The notes: generated from the sequence alone by a model not told the origin. Positions 35,442-44,333 are shown, numbered from the stretch's first letter. The stretch: DNA of 64,000 nucleotides from an uncultured Neptuniibacter sp. (GCF_947498015.1 NZ_CANMIR010000001.1:62001-126000); one strand, 5' to 3'. Numbers and translations are program-made.

Positions 35442-35523
35442 GTTTACGTAAACTACCCTGTACAGGAATACCCTTATTGTTTATCATCTCAGTTCGAATG
35501 ATAGGTAGATGTAATACGTAAAC
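35442..35523. promoter_or_regulatory. TACGTAAAC repeats and palindromes upstream of acetoacetyl-CoA synthetase
   Basis: GTTTACGTAAAC (35442-35453) is a perfect 12-bp palindrome, CCTGTACAGG (35457-35466) a second one, and TACGTAAAC recurs at 35515-35523. All lie between a terminator-like hairpin and the synthetase start, so they are candidate operators. The binding protein is unknown. Confidence 0.4.
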
Positions 35524-35553
35524 TTTTCAATAATAATTAGAATGGTAACGATT

Positions 35554-37503
35554 ATGAGCAATCCGCTGTGGAGCCCATCACAACAACAAATTGAACAGAG
35601 TCAGATCCATCAGTTTATGCAGCGCGTCAATCAACAGCATAAGCAGAAACTGGACTCCTACTCAGCCCTTCATCAATGGTCAGTCAACAATCCTGAAACC
35701 TTCTGGAATGAGATCTGGGATCAGTGCGGTGTCATCGGCCAGAAAGGAAGCGGACCCTACCTTCTCAATGCCAACAAGATGCCGGGCGCACAATGGTTCC
35801 CGGAAGCAAAACTGAATTTTGCCGAGAATTTGTTGAAATACCGCGATGAGCGAACAGCCATCGTGTTCCGCAATGAAACCGATCACCGCGTTGAACTAAG
35901 CTACTCAGAGTTATATACCAGAGTTGCTCAGTTTGCAGCGGGGTTAAAGCAGCGCGGCGTTACTCAAGGTGATGTTGTCGCTGGCTTTATGCCCAATCTT
36001 GCCGATACCTTGATCGCAATGTTAGCGACCACCTCAATGGGTGCTATCTGGACCTCATGCTCACCTGATTTTGGTATTCAGGGGGTAATGGACCGTTTCG
36101 GACAGGTTAAACCGAAGGTTCTGTTCACAATTCCGGCTTACCTCTACAACGGTAAAACCGTCGACTGTGTTGAAAAAGTCACTCAGATTGCCGAACGATT
36201 AGAGTCCACTGAGCAGATCGTCTTTGTTCCCTATCTGGGGAATGATGCGGACATCTCTGAGATAAGCAAAGCATGCTGGCTGGAAGAGTTTATCGATCCC
36301 GATGCTAAAGAAGTCTCGTTTACACCGGTTTCATTTGATGCACCTCTGTATGTCATGTATTCATCAGGCACAACAGGCACCCCTAAATGCATCGTTCACA
36401 GCGTCGGTGGAACACTGATTCAACACCTGAAAGAGCACCAACTGCACACAGATATTCAACGTGATGATTGTCTGTTCTATTACACCACTTGCGGCTGGAT
36501 GATGTGGAACTGGCTGGTTAGTGGCCTCGCATGCGGATGCACCGTGCTGCTGTTTGATGGCTCCCCTTTTGCCCCATCTCCGAAAGTGCTGTGGGATATC
36601 GCCGAAGAGGAAAAAGTCAGCGTATTCGGGACTAGCGCCAAATATATCGCAGCACTGGAAAAAGCGGGCACCAAACCCCGTGAAAGCCATAAGCTAGAGC
36701 CTTTACGCGCAGTTCTCTCTACCGGATCACCTCTGGCACATGAAAGCTTTGAATATGTCTACCGTGATATTAAAGAGGACCTGTTGCTGGCATCTATCTC
36801 GGGTGGTACCGATATTCTCTCCTGTTTTGCATTAGGTAACCCGATCCTGCCGGTTCATACCGGTGAGTTGCAATGCAGAGGCCTCGGGATGGATGTAGCG
36901 ATCTACAATGATCAGGGCGAAGAGATCAGAGAGCAGAAAGGCGAGTTGATTTGCCGCACCCCCTTCCCATCAATGCCCATCTACTTCTGGGATGATGCCA
37001 ACGGCGAAAAGTATCAGAGCGCTTACTTTGCACAGTTCGATAATATCTGGGCACATGGTGATTATGGTGAACTTACTGCTCACGAAGGCGTTATCATCCA
37101 TGGTCGTTCCGATGCAGTCCTGAATCCAGGTGGCGTTCGAATTGGCACCGCCGAGATCTATCGACAGGTAGAGAAAGTCTCTCAGGTTCAGGAATCGATC
37201 TGTATCGGTCAGCCATGGAAAGATGATACCCGAGTCGTACTGTTTGTTGTTTTAAAAGAGGGGTTCACGCTGGATGAATCTCTTAAGACAGAGATAAAAC
37301 AGACGATCCGCGCAAATACAACGCCTCGCCATGTTCCCTCTGTCATCATTCAAGTGGCAGATATCCCTCGAACTATCAGTGGTAAGATCGTTGAACTAGC
37401 GGTCAGGAAGGTAGTTTTGGGCGAGTCCGTTACCAACAAAGATGCTTTGGCTAACCCTGAGGCGCTATCACTATTTGAGAACCTGCCAGAACTGCAGGGC
37501 TGA
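35554..37503 (+). CDS. Acetoacetate-CoA ligase (acetoacetyl-CoA synthetase)
   Basis: This roughly 649-aa adenylate-forming enzyme activates acetoacetate to acetoacetyl-CoA with ATP in the cytoplasm. The start giving MSNPLWSPS matches the family; an in-frame ATG four codons earlier is possible. Motifs include the P-loop-like YSSGTTGTPKCIVHS (about 274-288), AIWTSCSPDFG, WAHGDYGE and RTISGKIVEL near the C-terminus (catalytic Lys). Length and the TTCGWMMWNWL segment fit AacS rather than acetyl-CoA synthetase. It links ketone-body or PHB turnover with the phasin found later in the window. Confidence 0.92.
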   Translation: MSNPLWSPSQQQIEQSQIHQFMQRVNQQHKQKLDSYSALHQWSVNNPETFWNEIWDQCGVIGQKGSGPYLLNANKMPGAQWFPEAKLNFAENLLKYRDERTAIVFRNETDHRVELSYSELYTRVAQFAAGLKQRGVTQGDVVAGFMPNLADTLIAMLATTSMGAIWTSCSPDFGIQGVMDRFGQVKPKVLFTIPAYLYNGKTVDCVEKVTQIAERLESTEQIVFVPYLGNDADISEISKACWLEEFIDPDAKEVSFTPVSFDAPLYVMYSSGTTGTPKCIVHSVGGTLIQHLKEHQLHTDIQRDDCLFYYTTCGWMMWNWLVSGLACGCTVLLFDGSPFAPSPKVLWDIAEEEKVSVFGTSAKYIAALEKAGTKPRESHKLEPLRAVLSTGSPLAHESFEYVYRDIKEDLLLASISGGTDILSCFALGNPILPVHTGELQCRGLGMDVAIYNDQGEEIREQKGELICRTPFPSMPIYFWDDANGEKYQSAYFAQFDNIWAHGDYGELTAHEGVIIHGRSDAVLNPGGVRIGTAEIYRQVEKVSQVQESICIGQPWKDDTRVVLFVVLKEGFTLDESLKTEIKQTIRANTTPRHVPSVIIQVADIPRTISGKIVELAVRKVVLGESVTNKDALANPEALSLFENLPELQG

Positions 37504-37510
37504 TAGACTG

Positions 37511-37545
37511 GCCAAGTCTGCAGTGATTCACTCTGCAGGCTTGGC
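37511..37545 (+). terminator. Long hairpin after acetoacetate-CoA ligase
   Basis: GCCAAGTCTGCAG pairs with CTGCAGGCTTGGC (one wobble) around a 9-nt loop just past the stop codon. There is no T-run directly after it, so it may be a Rho-independent-like or stabilising element. Confidence 0.45.
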
Positions 37546-37612
37546 ACGCCAAACAGCTGAAAAAAATCTTGCAGCGGGCTTTAAATATTAACAGACATAG
37601 CTGCATATCTGT

Positions 37613-38098
37613 TCAATAGGCAACAAACCGACTTCCGATCAGTTCTGAGATCCCCTCAGCTCGCGCTCTGTTAATCCCAAAATCTGAATACCCGACCCTA
37701 GACGCAGAGCGGAAATAGAGACGATGCTCGTCCCAATCGACCCGCACCTCAAAGTCATCAGCAAAGCCCAGGAACCGGCTTTCAAATACTGCAGAGATAT
37801 AGACTCTGGACTCAATCTGAACCTTCCCCCCCGCCTCTAAAATCGCAGCAACAACGATTGAGACAATCTGATCGGCTGAGTAGCTATCCGCCGGTATAGA
37901 TAAAGGTTCCAGGTAGTGTTTCTGATCCTCTGGGTATTCCGAACAGATACAGTTGGGACGATCAGGACAACTCGCCAGTCGACCATTAACCAACCCTACC
38001 GCACGCCCCTCTTTTGATAGCACAGCCATAAAGATAAGCATCAAAAACAGTGCGCAAGGAACTATAACAATTAGATATTCCACTTTAATCTTTATCAT
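37613..38098 (-). CDS. DUF1499 family protein with membrane anchor
   Basis: This 161-aa protein has one N-terminal hydrophobic segment (about 7-28), so it is anchored or secreted. The DUF1499 domain covers about 40-158, with the signature LASCPDRPNCICSEYP near the start and YISAVFESRFLGFADDFEVRVD in the middle. The biochemical role of DUF1499 is unknown. The gene is isolated. Confidence 0.88.
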   Translation of the reverse strand: MIKIKVEYLIVIVPCALFLMLIFMAVLSKEGRAVGLVNGRLASCPDRPNCICSEYPEDQKHYLEPLSIPADSYSADQIVSIVVAAILEAGGKVQIESRVYISAVFESRFLGFADDFEVRVDWDEHRLYFRSASRVGYSDFGINRARAEGISELIGSRFVAY

Positions 38099-38203
38099 CC
38101 CAGTAAATTCAATATTTCATTGAGCTGTTTATCTGACAATGGAGTGATGCAGAAAGTAACATAGGAAAGCTGAACTGAAACTTCACAGCTCGAGATTCAA
38201 ACA

Positions 38204-38237
38204 AAAAAGGGCGTATGACTCGCATCATACGCCCTTT
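38204..38237 (-). terminator. Strong intrinsic terminator after the parvulin gene
   Basis: AAAGGGCGTATGA and TCATACGCCCTTT form a perfect 13-bp stem with the 6-nt loop CTCGCA. On the minus strand it is followed by TTTTTTGTTTG. It lies about 20 nt past the parvulin stop. Confidence 0.9.
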
Positions 38238-38256
38238 CAAATTTACAAAACCAGGC

Positions 38257-38538
38257 TTAGTCTTCTCGACTAGTCACTTCCAACAAGTGGTAGCCAAACT
38301 GAGTCTGGATAGGCCCCTGAACCACCCCTACTTCACCTGTAAACACAGCCTTATCAAATTCCGGTACCATCTGACCCCGCCCGAAGGAGCCAAGATCGCC
38401 TCCCTGACCGCCCGATGGACAACTAGAATGTTGCTTCGCAGCCTCAGCAAAATCCAAACCATTTTCAATATCTGTTTTAAGCTGAATACACTGAGCTTCA
38501 GTATCTACCAGAATATGTCGGGCCGTTGCACGTGCCAT
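38257..38538 (-). CDS. ppiC: Parvulin-type peptidyl-prolyl isomerase (PpiC)
   Basis: This 93-aa single-domain parvulin catalyses cis-trans isomerisation of peptidyl-prolyl bonds in the cytoplasm. It starts MARATARHILVDTEAQC, the standard PpiC opening. The family pattern GGDLGSFGRGQMVPEFDKAVF lies in the middle, with the C-terminal TQFGYHLLEV. The upstream in-frame extension to 38568 is not family sequence. No signal peptide is present. It is the last gene before a strong terminator. Confidence 0.95.
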   Translation of the reverse strand: MARATARHILVDTEAQCIQLKTDIENGLDFAEAAKQHSSCPSGGQGGDLGSFGRGQMVPEFDKAVFTGEVGVVQGPIQTQFGYHLLEVTSRED

Positions 38539-38587
38539 CAGATAACTCCTCTTATAAAATGAGATCACACCCTAACGGGCCTGATAG

Positions 38588-39733
38588 TTAAGGTCCAGTG
38601 CTTAACAGCATCCGGTCCGAAATTTTATTTTGTCTGGGCAAGCCATAGGAGCCGTCTCCTCTGGCATGCAACATCGCCAGTACCTGCACATCTGGCGGAG
38701 AGGGCTCCAAATACCCCTTCTGGTAGCACCAACCCACATAGATTGCAGCACGAGCAACCTGCCCATAGATAAAGCTTTCATTAAAATAGCTACATGCATC
38801 TACAAAGTTACTCTTAGCAAGTTCAATCTGCCCCAGAGGGAAATTTGCAAAGAGATCCCCCCTCTGAAGGCGCTCTAAATAAGCAGTCTCAATTCTGGAT
38901 GAGTAGTAATCCTCTATATCCTGATCCAGCCTGCGACAAAACTTTTTATCACTCAAGAATTCAGCATCTTCACACAGGGCGGGGAGTTGCGACGAAACCC
39001 AAGGCAAGATTCGCGGATAGAAATGATCGTCAGACAGCGTTGCCCAACGATCCTGCTCAAAAATATACCCGATCACGATTAATCGTCCGATCGATTCACT
39101 TCTATTTAAAAAGACCTGCTTGATATGATCTGCCCAACTGTCCGCAAGTTTTTCGCTCGCCTCAATCATATATTGGTTTGCCCGATGATGATAAAACGCA
39201 TTCTTAACATGATGCCCCAACTCATGCAGGAGAATATCAAGTACAACCGCTTCAAATAGCGTGCTCTTTTGTGCCAAAAATAGCTGTTCATCACCTGAAA
39301 CATGCCAGCGTTTACTTGGCAGATACGGCTCTATACCCTGTGAACTAGGGTGATGGCTCCAGAAATACTCACTAAAATATTGTTCGATGAGGATGGGGTT
39401 ATTAAGTGCTACAGATAATAGATACGCCTCGATATAGGCCTCTACTCCCTGAAGGAAAGTATGACTGATAAGCACTTTGGGGGTGGTTTCATCGATAGAG
39501 AGCGCCATAGCATTAGGGCTAAATTGCCTCTCGACCGAAACAACAACATCCTCAAGCGCTTGTTGTTGCTTTATGGGAAGTCGCGAAATAAAAGGCCGAA
39601 CGCTCTGGTCAACCACCTTCTCTACAAGAGATAAGTATTGATCCTGAGAATATTTAACCTCTACTGCACCGGTTGATGGTGGATACAGGGCGAGGCATAA
39701 AACAGCGACAGAAAAAACGAGGAGGAATCGCAT
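38588..39733 (-). CDS. Secreted HExxH zinc-peptidase-like protein
   Basis: This 381-aa protein has a signal peptide of about 22 residues (MRFLLVFSVAVLCLALYPPS) and a good ribosome-binding site (AGGGAGG). The key motif is DILLHELGHHVKNAF, an HExxH zinc site near residue 175, followed about 25 residues later by ASEKLADSWADHI, where a third ligand could lie. The C-terminal third has a helical-repeat look (FVDACSYFNESFIYGQ, AIYVGWCYQKGYL). It resembles M48-type peptidases only at the motif level. No family name is certain. Confidence 0.75.
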   Translation of the reverse strand: MRFLLVFSVAVLCLALYPPSTGAVEVKYSQDQYLSLVEKVVDQSVRPFISRLPIKQQQALEDVVVSVERQFSPNAMALSIDETTPKVLISHTFLQGVEAYIEAYLLSVALNNPILIEQYFSEYFWSHHPSSQGIEPYLPSKRWHVSGDEQLFLAQKSTLFEAVVLDILLHELGHHVKNAFYHHRANQYMIEASEKLADSWADHIKQVFLNRSESIGRLIVIGYIFEQDRWATLSDDHFYPRILPWVSSQLPALCEDAEFLSDKKFCRRLDQDIEDYYSSRIETAYLERLQRGDLFANFPLGQIELAKSNFVDACSYFNESFIYGQVARAAIYVGWCYQKGYLEPSPPDVQVLAMLHARGDGSYGLPRQNKISDRMLLSTGP

Positions 39734-39835
39734 ATCGACCTCCCTGCGGTTGACCTGTAGTCATTAACGATAATTAGCCGACGATATAATCACTATAGGT
39801 CATTTTTTGAGCGGCCGTTTAAATATGAAAAATCA

Positions 39836-40516
39836 TCAATCAGACAGACCCCACTGATCTGTATAGATAAGATCATCCAATTCTGCCCGCTTCTCCCACT
39901 GTGCCAGCTCTAATTCCGGTTTTTTAAGAAATTCACGTACATAACCAACACACAGATAAGCGATTGGTACAACGTGATCTGGCAGTTTGAGCAGTGAGGC
40001 CAGTTTATCCCGATCAATGATTGATACCCAGCCCACCCCAATATTCTCCGAACGCGCAGCTAACCAGAAGTTTTGTACTGCACAGACCGTACTATAGAGG
40101 TCCATCTCAGGTTGATGCGTTTTACCCAGAACCACAGGCCCTCCCCTCTCCCGATCACAGGTGATACAGACATTGAGAGGAGAATCCAGAATTCCCTGTA
40201 GTTTAAGTTTTTGGTATCTCAGTTTACGTTCATCGGAAAACATCTCAGCCGCTTCAGTGTTAGCTTCTTCGAAGGCACTGAAGATCTGCTTACGCTTTTC
40301 TTCACTTCGGATAAGGATGAAATTCCAGGGCTGAGAAAGCCCTACGGAGGGAGCATGATGCGCAGCATGGAGTATATTGATCAGAACATCATCAGGCAGC
40401 TCATCAGGTAGGAACTGACCACGAACATCACGACGACCATACAACACTTTGTAAAAACTCTCGCGAGTCTGATCATCAATATCAAGCTGGGGAGTAGTAG
40501 AACTTGAGGTATCCAT
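39836..40516 (-). CDS. bluB: 5,6-dimethylbenzimidazole synthase BluB
   Basis: BluB splits reduced FMN with oxygen to make 5,6-dimethylbenzimidazole, the lower ligand of vitamin B12. The 226-aa nitroreductase-fold protein begins MDTSSSTTPQL. It has YGRRDVRGQFLPDELPDDVL, the segment HHAPSVGLSQPWNFILIRSEEKR and the later GVGWVSIIDRDKLASLL, all typical of BluB. No other cobalamin genes are next to it. A TTG two codons upstream is the alternative start. Confidence 0.93.
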   Translation of the reverse strand: MDTSSSTTPQLDIDDQTRESFYKVLYGRRDVRGQFLPDELPDDVLINILHAAHHAPSVGLSQPWNFILIRSEEKRKQIFSAFEEANTEAAEMFSDERKLRYQKLKLQGILDSPLNVCITCDRERGGPVVLGKTHQPEMDLYSTVCAVQNFWLAARSENIGVGWVSIIDRDKLASLLKLPDHVVPIAYLCVGYVREFLKKPELELAQWEKRAELDDLIYTDQWGLSD

Positions 40517-40658
40517 AAACAAAACCTGAACAGTGAGCAGGCTAGTCTACCTTCTGCTAAGCAAGCACAACAACCTCTCTTGCAGGTTTTTAGGCTGAGC
40601 GAAAAACGGCAGGTAACTTTCCCGAAAGATAAGGTAGCCTGCCATTTTGAAGCTGGGA

Positions 40659-41843
40659 TTAAGCGCGCTCACCCAGTACATCTGACAATGTGCCACGTGA
40701 TAAACGTCCGGTCAGATTACCCGCGTCATCGACAACCGGCAGAGGGAAATCTGCTTCAAGAGTGCAAGGAATGACAGATTCCAAAACAGCTCCCTCTTCA
40801 AGAGGATCTACCTCCTCCATGATATCTTCAGTCAGATCGGCTGTTTTATCATCGGCATAAGCCTCCTTAAGCGCCTCCTCTGTTACAACACCCTGATAGC
40901 CATCAGCATTGACCACATAACCGTAATCCTGCTTAAAGCCTTTCATCTGCTTCAACGCTTCTTCGATGGTTTCTGCAGTGATTCGACATGCCGGGTCCTT
41001 CATCACCGTTTCGACCGTCAAGGCACGAGCACGGTTCACATCCCTGACAAAGGCCTCTACATATTCAGTAGCAGGGTTAAGCAGTATATCTTCAGGCTCT
41101 CCCTGCTGTACGATCTCGCCATCTTTGAGAATCGCGATACGATCCCCCAACCGTAGTGCTTCATCCAGATCATGGGTGATGAACACGATTGTTTTATGAA
41201 GCGTTTCCTGCAGTTTAATCAGCTGATCCTGCATCTCTGAGCGGATCAGCGGATCCAAGGCTGAAAAGGCCTCATCCATTAGCAAAATTTCAGCATCAGT
41301 GCACAATGCTCTCGCCAAACCTACACGCTGCTGCTGCCCACCTGAAAGCTGAGAAGGATATTGGTCTTCGTAGCCTGACAGCCCAACCGTTTCCAGCCAC
41401 TCTTTGGCTTTTGCTTTAGCCTCATTAGACGAGACTTTCTGAATCTGAAGCCCATAAGCCACGTTATCAATAACGCTTTTATGGGGTAACAACCCAAACC
41501 GCTGAAAGACCATCGACATTTTATGACGCCGGAAGTGCTGCAGTTCCTTCTTATCGAACTGCATCACATCGGAACCTTCAACTCGAATAACACCCTCTGT
41601 CGGATCTATCAGGCGGTTAAAATGTCGGATTAAGGTTGATTTTCCAGAACCCGACAACCCCATGATGACAAAAATTTCACCACGCTTGATCTGCAGATTT
41701 ATATCTTTAAGACCCAGGGTATGACCGGTTTCAGCCAGGATCTCATCTTTACTTTTCCCAGCATGAACCAAGGGCATATACTTGGCCGGAGATCGACCAA
41801 AAAGCTTATACAGGTTTTCTATCTCAATAAGTACATCAGCCAT
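40659..41843 (-). CDS. Glycine betaine/proline ABC transporter ATP-binding protein (ProV-like)
   Basis: This 394-aa ATPase of a quaternary-amine importer has Walker A MGLSGSGKSTLIRHFN (about 62-77), signature LSGGQQQRVGLARALCTD and Walker B ILLMDEAFSALDPL. The C-terminal third contains two CBS-like segments (about 275-390), the part that senses ionic strength in OpuA/ProV relatives. Its ATG overlaps the end of the permease gene by 8 nt. A TTG two codons upstream is less likely as start. Confidence 0.93.
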   Translation of the reverse strand: MADVLIEIENLYKLFGRSPAKYMPLVHAGKSKDEILAETGHTLGLKDINLQIKRGEIFVIMGLSGSGKSTLIRHFNRLIDPTEGVIRVEGSDVMQFDKKELQHFRRHKMSMVFQRFGLLPHKSVIDNVAYGLQIQKVSSNEAKAKAKEWLETVGLSGYEDQYPSQLSGGQQQRVGLARALCTDAEILLMDEAFSALDPLIRSEMQDQLIKLQETLHKTIVFITHDLDEALRLGDRIAILKDGEIVQQGEPEDILLNPATEYVEAFVRDVNRARALTVETVMKDPACRITAETIEEALKQMKGFKQDYGYVVNADGYQGVVTEEALKEAYADDKTADLTEDIMEEVDPLEEGAVLESVIPCTLEADFPLPVVDDAGNLTGRLSRGTLSDVLGERA

Positions 41844-42735
41844 TTTCAAGCCCCTTCATATGCTCCTGAGCTCGTTTAGCATAGGCTTGAGAGACACGAT
41901 CAAAAATAATTGCCAACGCTACAATGGCCAATCCATTGAGCAAACCTAAGGTAAAATATTGATTGGTGATAGATTTTAGAACCGGTTGCCCAAGCCCTTT
42001 TACACCTATCATCGAAGCAATAACCACCATCGAAAGTGACATCATGATGGTCTGGTTTATTCCCGCCATAATGGTCGGCATCGCCAACGGCAATTGAACT
42101 CCCATCAGACGTTGAAGAGGACTTGCCCCATAGGCAGTAGCCGCTTCCATAACATCTTTATCAACCAATCTGATCCCCAGATTGGTTAACCGGATTACCG
42201 GAGGAATCGCATAAATAATCACGGCAATCACACCTGGGATTTTGCCAATCCCCAGCAACATCACAACAGGTATCAGATAAACAAAGGCAGGCATGGTCTG
42301 CATCACGTCAAGTATCGGCGTAACCAGTGACTGAGTCCGGTCAGACCGCGCCATACCGATCCCAATAGGTACGCCAAGGGCTATAGCCATCAATGTACAG
42401 ACCAGAATGATACTCATCGTCCTCATGGTGTTATCCCACATGCCAAAATAACCAATCAGCATAAATGAAATAACAACCCCCAGACCGAGCTTCCAGGAGC
42501 GGCTGGCAAAGTATGCCAGGCCAGCAATCACCGCAATAACGAGCCACCATGGCGTTGCTAGTAGTAACTTCTCAAACCACACAAGAAAGGTCAGCAACGG
42601 ATCAAAGAAAGACTCGATTAACTCACCATATTCTCTGGAAAACTCCCTGTAACCTGCATCGAGAGATTTACGAATATCCCGTAAATCTGCTCTCTCTAGC
42701 TGCGGAAACTCTGTCAGCCAGCTGGACTCTGCCAT
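41836..42735 (-). CDS. Glycine betaine/proline ABC transporter permease (ProW-like)
   Basis: This 299-aa permease has a soluble N-terminal stretch of about 45 residues and then six or seven helices. The family EAA-type loop is AATAYGASPLQRLMGVQLPLAMPTIMAGIN (about 213-242). GLGQPVLKSITNQYFTLGLLNGLAIVALAIIFDR closes the C-terminus. It forms the importer with the ATPase downstream and the binding protein upstream. A hairpin (42778-42801) sits in the spacer before it. Confidence 0.93.
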   Translation of the reverse strand: MAESSWLTEFPQLERADLRDIRKSLDAGYREFSREYGELIESFFDPLLTFLVWFEKLLLATPWWLVIAVIAGLAYFASRSWKLGLGVVISFMLIGYFGMWDNTMRTMSIILVCTLMAIALGVPIGIGMARSDRTQSLVTPILDVMQTMPAFVYLIPVVMLLGIGKIPGVIAVIIYAIPPVIRLTNLGIRLVDKDVMEAATAYGASPLQRLMGVQLPLAMPTIMAGINQTIMMSLSMVVIASMIGVKGLGQPVLKSITNQYFTLGLLNGLAIVALAIIFDRVSQAYAKRAQEHMKGLENG

Positions 42736-42777
42736 TATAAACCTCTAAATATCTACCAGATTATTGCTTTGGATGCC

Positions 42778-42801
42778 GGGCAAGCTATTGTTAGCCTGCC
42801 C
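42778..42801. other. Stem-loop between the binding protein and permease genes
   Basis: GGGCAAGCTA-TTGT-TAGCCTGCCC pairs with one internal mismatch in the 79-nt spacer after the binding protein gene. The T-run lies on the plus strand, not in the direction of the genes, so a role as an mRNA 3' stabiliser of the abundant binding-protein message is more likely than termination. Confidence 0.5.
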
Positions 42802-42814
42802 AATTTTTTATCCC

Positions 42815-43807
42815 TTACAGCGCAGCTTTTACTTTCTCTGCAACTTCCGGAGTTAGCCATTGCGTCCAGATCGCTTCATGCTCTGCAAGGAAATACTCCA
42901 TCGCTACTTCACCATCAGCCTGATTGTCTTCCATCCAGGCAAGGAGCGCGTTCATCTGTTTATTAGTGAATGAGCGATTAGCGAAATACTCATAAGCGGC
43001 CGGGCTTTTTGCAGCAAAAGCTTCAGTTGTTACCGTTTGTACCGGTGAAGGTGGATACATATTTGGCTTAGGCTCAAGGCAATCCTCTTTGGTGATACAT
43101 TCGAGGTGGTGAGCAATATCAACACCCACTCCAAAGTCGACTTTAACCATCTCATACTTGCCCAGTACCGAAGTTGGAGCCCAGTAATAACCGAACCATG
43201 GTTCCTGACGCTCGTAAGCCTTAGCAATAGAACCGGAAAGACCTGCGCCTGAACCCGGGTCAATCATTTCAAATCCAGCTTCTTCAAGCTTAAGAGCTTT
43301 AAACAAGTTGCCTGCACTGATCTGACAGTTCCAACCTGCCGGGCAGCCATAGAAAGCACCTACTTCTGGATCTTCAGGGTGCTCAAATAGTTTTGCACTC
43401 TTTCTGACACCCTCAATCGTTGCCAGACTAGGATCCTTCTTCACCATATAGGCCGGAACCCAGAACCCCTCTTCACCACCATCCGATAGAGAATGTCCAG
43501 CATAACGAAGGCGTTTCTCTGCAACACCTTTATCCAGTGCATCCTTCAGGGAGTTACTCCACATCTCTGGCGCAACATCCGGCTCACTTTTCTCAATCAT
43601 TGAGGCACCCGTTGGCATCGTATCACCAGGTACCAGTTCAGCCTCACAGCCAAACCCATGCTCCAGAATAAAGCGATCCACATTTGCCATTAGCGTTGCG
43701 GAGCTCCAGTTCATATCAGCAATCGTCACCTTACCGCAATCTTCAGCAGCCATCGCAACTGAGCCGGCAAACATAAGAGGAAGAATCGCCAGTTGTACCT
43801 TTCTCAT
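42815..43807 (-). CDS. Glycine betaine/proline/choline ABC transporter substrate-binding protein
   Basis: This 330-aa periplasmic OpuAC-type binding protein has a signal peptide of about 20 residues (MRKVQLAILPLMFAGSVAMA). Mature sequence VTIADMNWSSATLMANVDRFILEHGFG and GDTMPTGASMIEKSEPDVAPEMW are typical of betaine/choline binders; aromatic residues such as WAPTSV and WFGYYW may form the cation box. It heads the operon. Which osmolyte it prefers is not decided by the sequence. Confidence 0.92.
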   Translation of the reverse strand: MRKVQLAILPLMFAGSVAMAAEDCGKVTIADMNWSSATLMANVDRFILEHGFGCEAELVPGDTMPTGASMIEKSEPDVAPEMWSNSLKDALDKGVAEKRLRYAGHSLSDGGEEGFWVPAYMVKKDPSLATIEGVRKSAKLFEHPEDPEVGAFYGCPAGWNCQISAGNLFKALKLEEAGFEMIDPGSGAGLSGSIAKAYERQEPWFGYYWAPTSVLGKYEMVKVDFGVGVDIAHHLECITKEDCLEPKPNMYPPSPVQTVTTEAFAAKSPAAYEYFANRSFTNKQMNALLAWMEDNQADGEVAMEYFLAEHEAIWTQWLTPEVAEKVKAAL

Positions 43808-44311
43808 GGAGGTTTCCTTATTTGTATTTGTTATTTCCTATCTCGGTTAGAGCAAATGCCCAAGCCTTTTTAACAGCTCTAAATACAATATATGATAGGA
43901 GTGAATTAAGGTTGTTAATATATTGCCGCAGCATGTAACGGCGAAAAAACTTAGCAATACAAAATAATTTTCAGCATTGCTTAGCAGAGAATACTATAGG
44001 GGGGAAATTAGGGGCCGGGCCAATATCTGGCGCGTGAAAGCGCCTCTTTTCTTGCCGGCTTTGCAGGTAATTCAAGTTGTATAAAAAACAAAACTTGGCG
44101 CCCAGATACGAAAGTTACTTAGCATATTAAATCATTAGCAATGCTAAGTAAAATTAACCGCTTACAAGATTTTTTCAATTAAAAGCTTAGTTAGAAAATC
44201 TGAGCCTATGCTGTCAAAAACAACTATTCCGTTGCATCAAATCAAGAGCGGTCTCATCCTTTGTACTCAGACGAGTTTGTTACTTTAATTAAACTTATTG
44301 GCTTCAAAAAA
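43808..44311. other. Regulatory region upstream of the betaine transporter, with TTAGCA repeats
   Basis: About 500 nt without a supported gene. TTAGCA occurs at 43951-43956, 43981-43986, 44119-44124 and 44135-44140, and the last forms the palindrome TTAGCAATGCTAA (44135-44147). ACTTAGCA and TGCTAAGT (44117-44124, 44142-44149) form a larger inverted repeat. GGCGC-GTGAAA-GCGCC (44029-44044) followed by TCTTTTCTT is terminator-like on the plus strand. Confidence 0.55.
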
Positions 44312-44333
44312 AAACCCGCATACGCGGGTTTTT
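44310..44333 (-). terminator. Intrinsic terminator after the aspartate kinase gene
   Basis: AAACCCGC-ATAC-GCGGGTTT is a perfect 8-bp stem with a tetraloop, followed on the minus strand by a long T-run (from the A8 at 44306-44314). It lies about 20 nt after the kinase stop. Confidence 0.88.

Noticed and set aside
39836-40516. Generic nitroreductase
   Set aside because: The GRRDVRGQFLPDELPDDVL opening and the GWVSIIDRDKL segment are specific to BluB.
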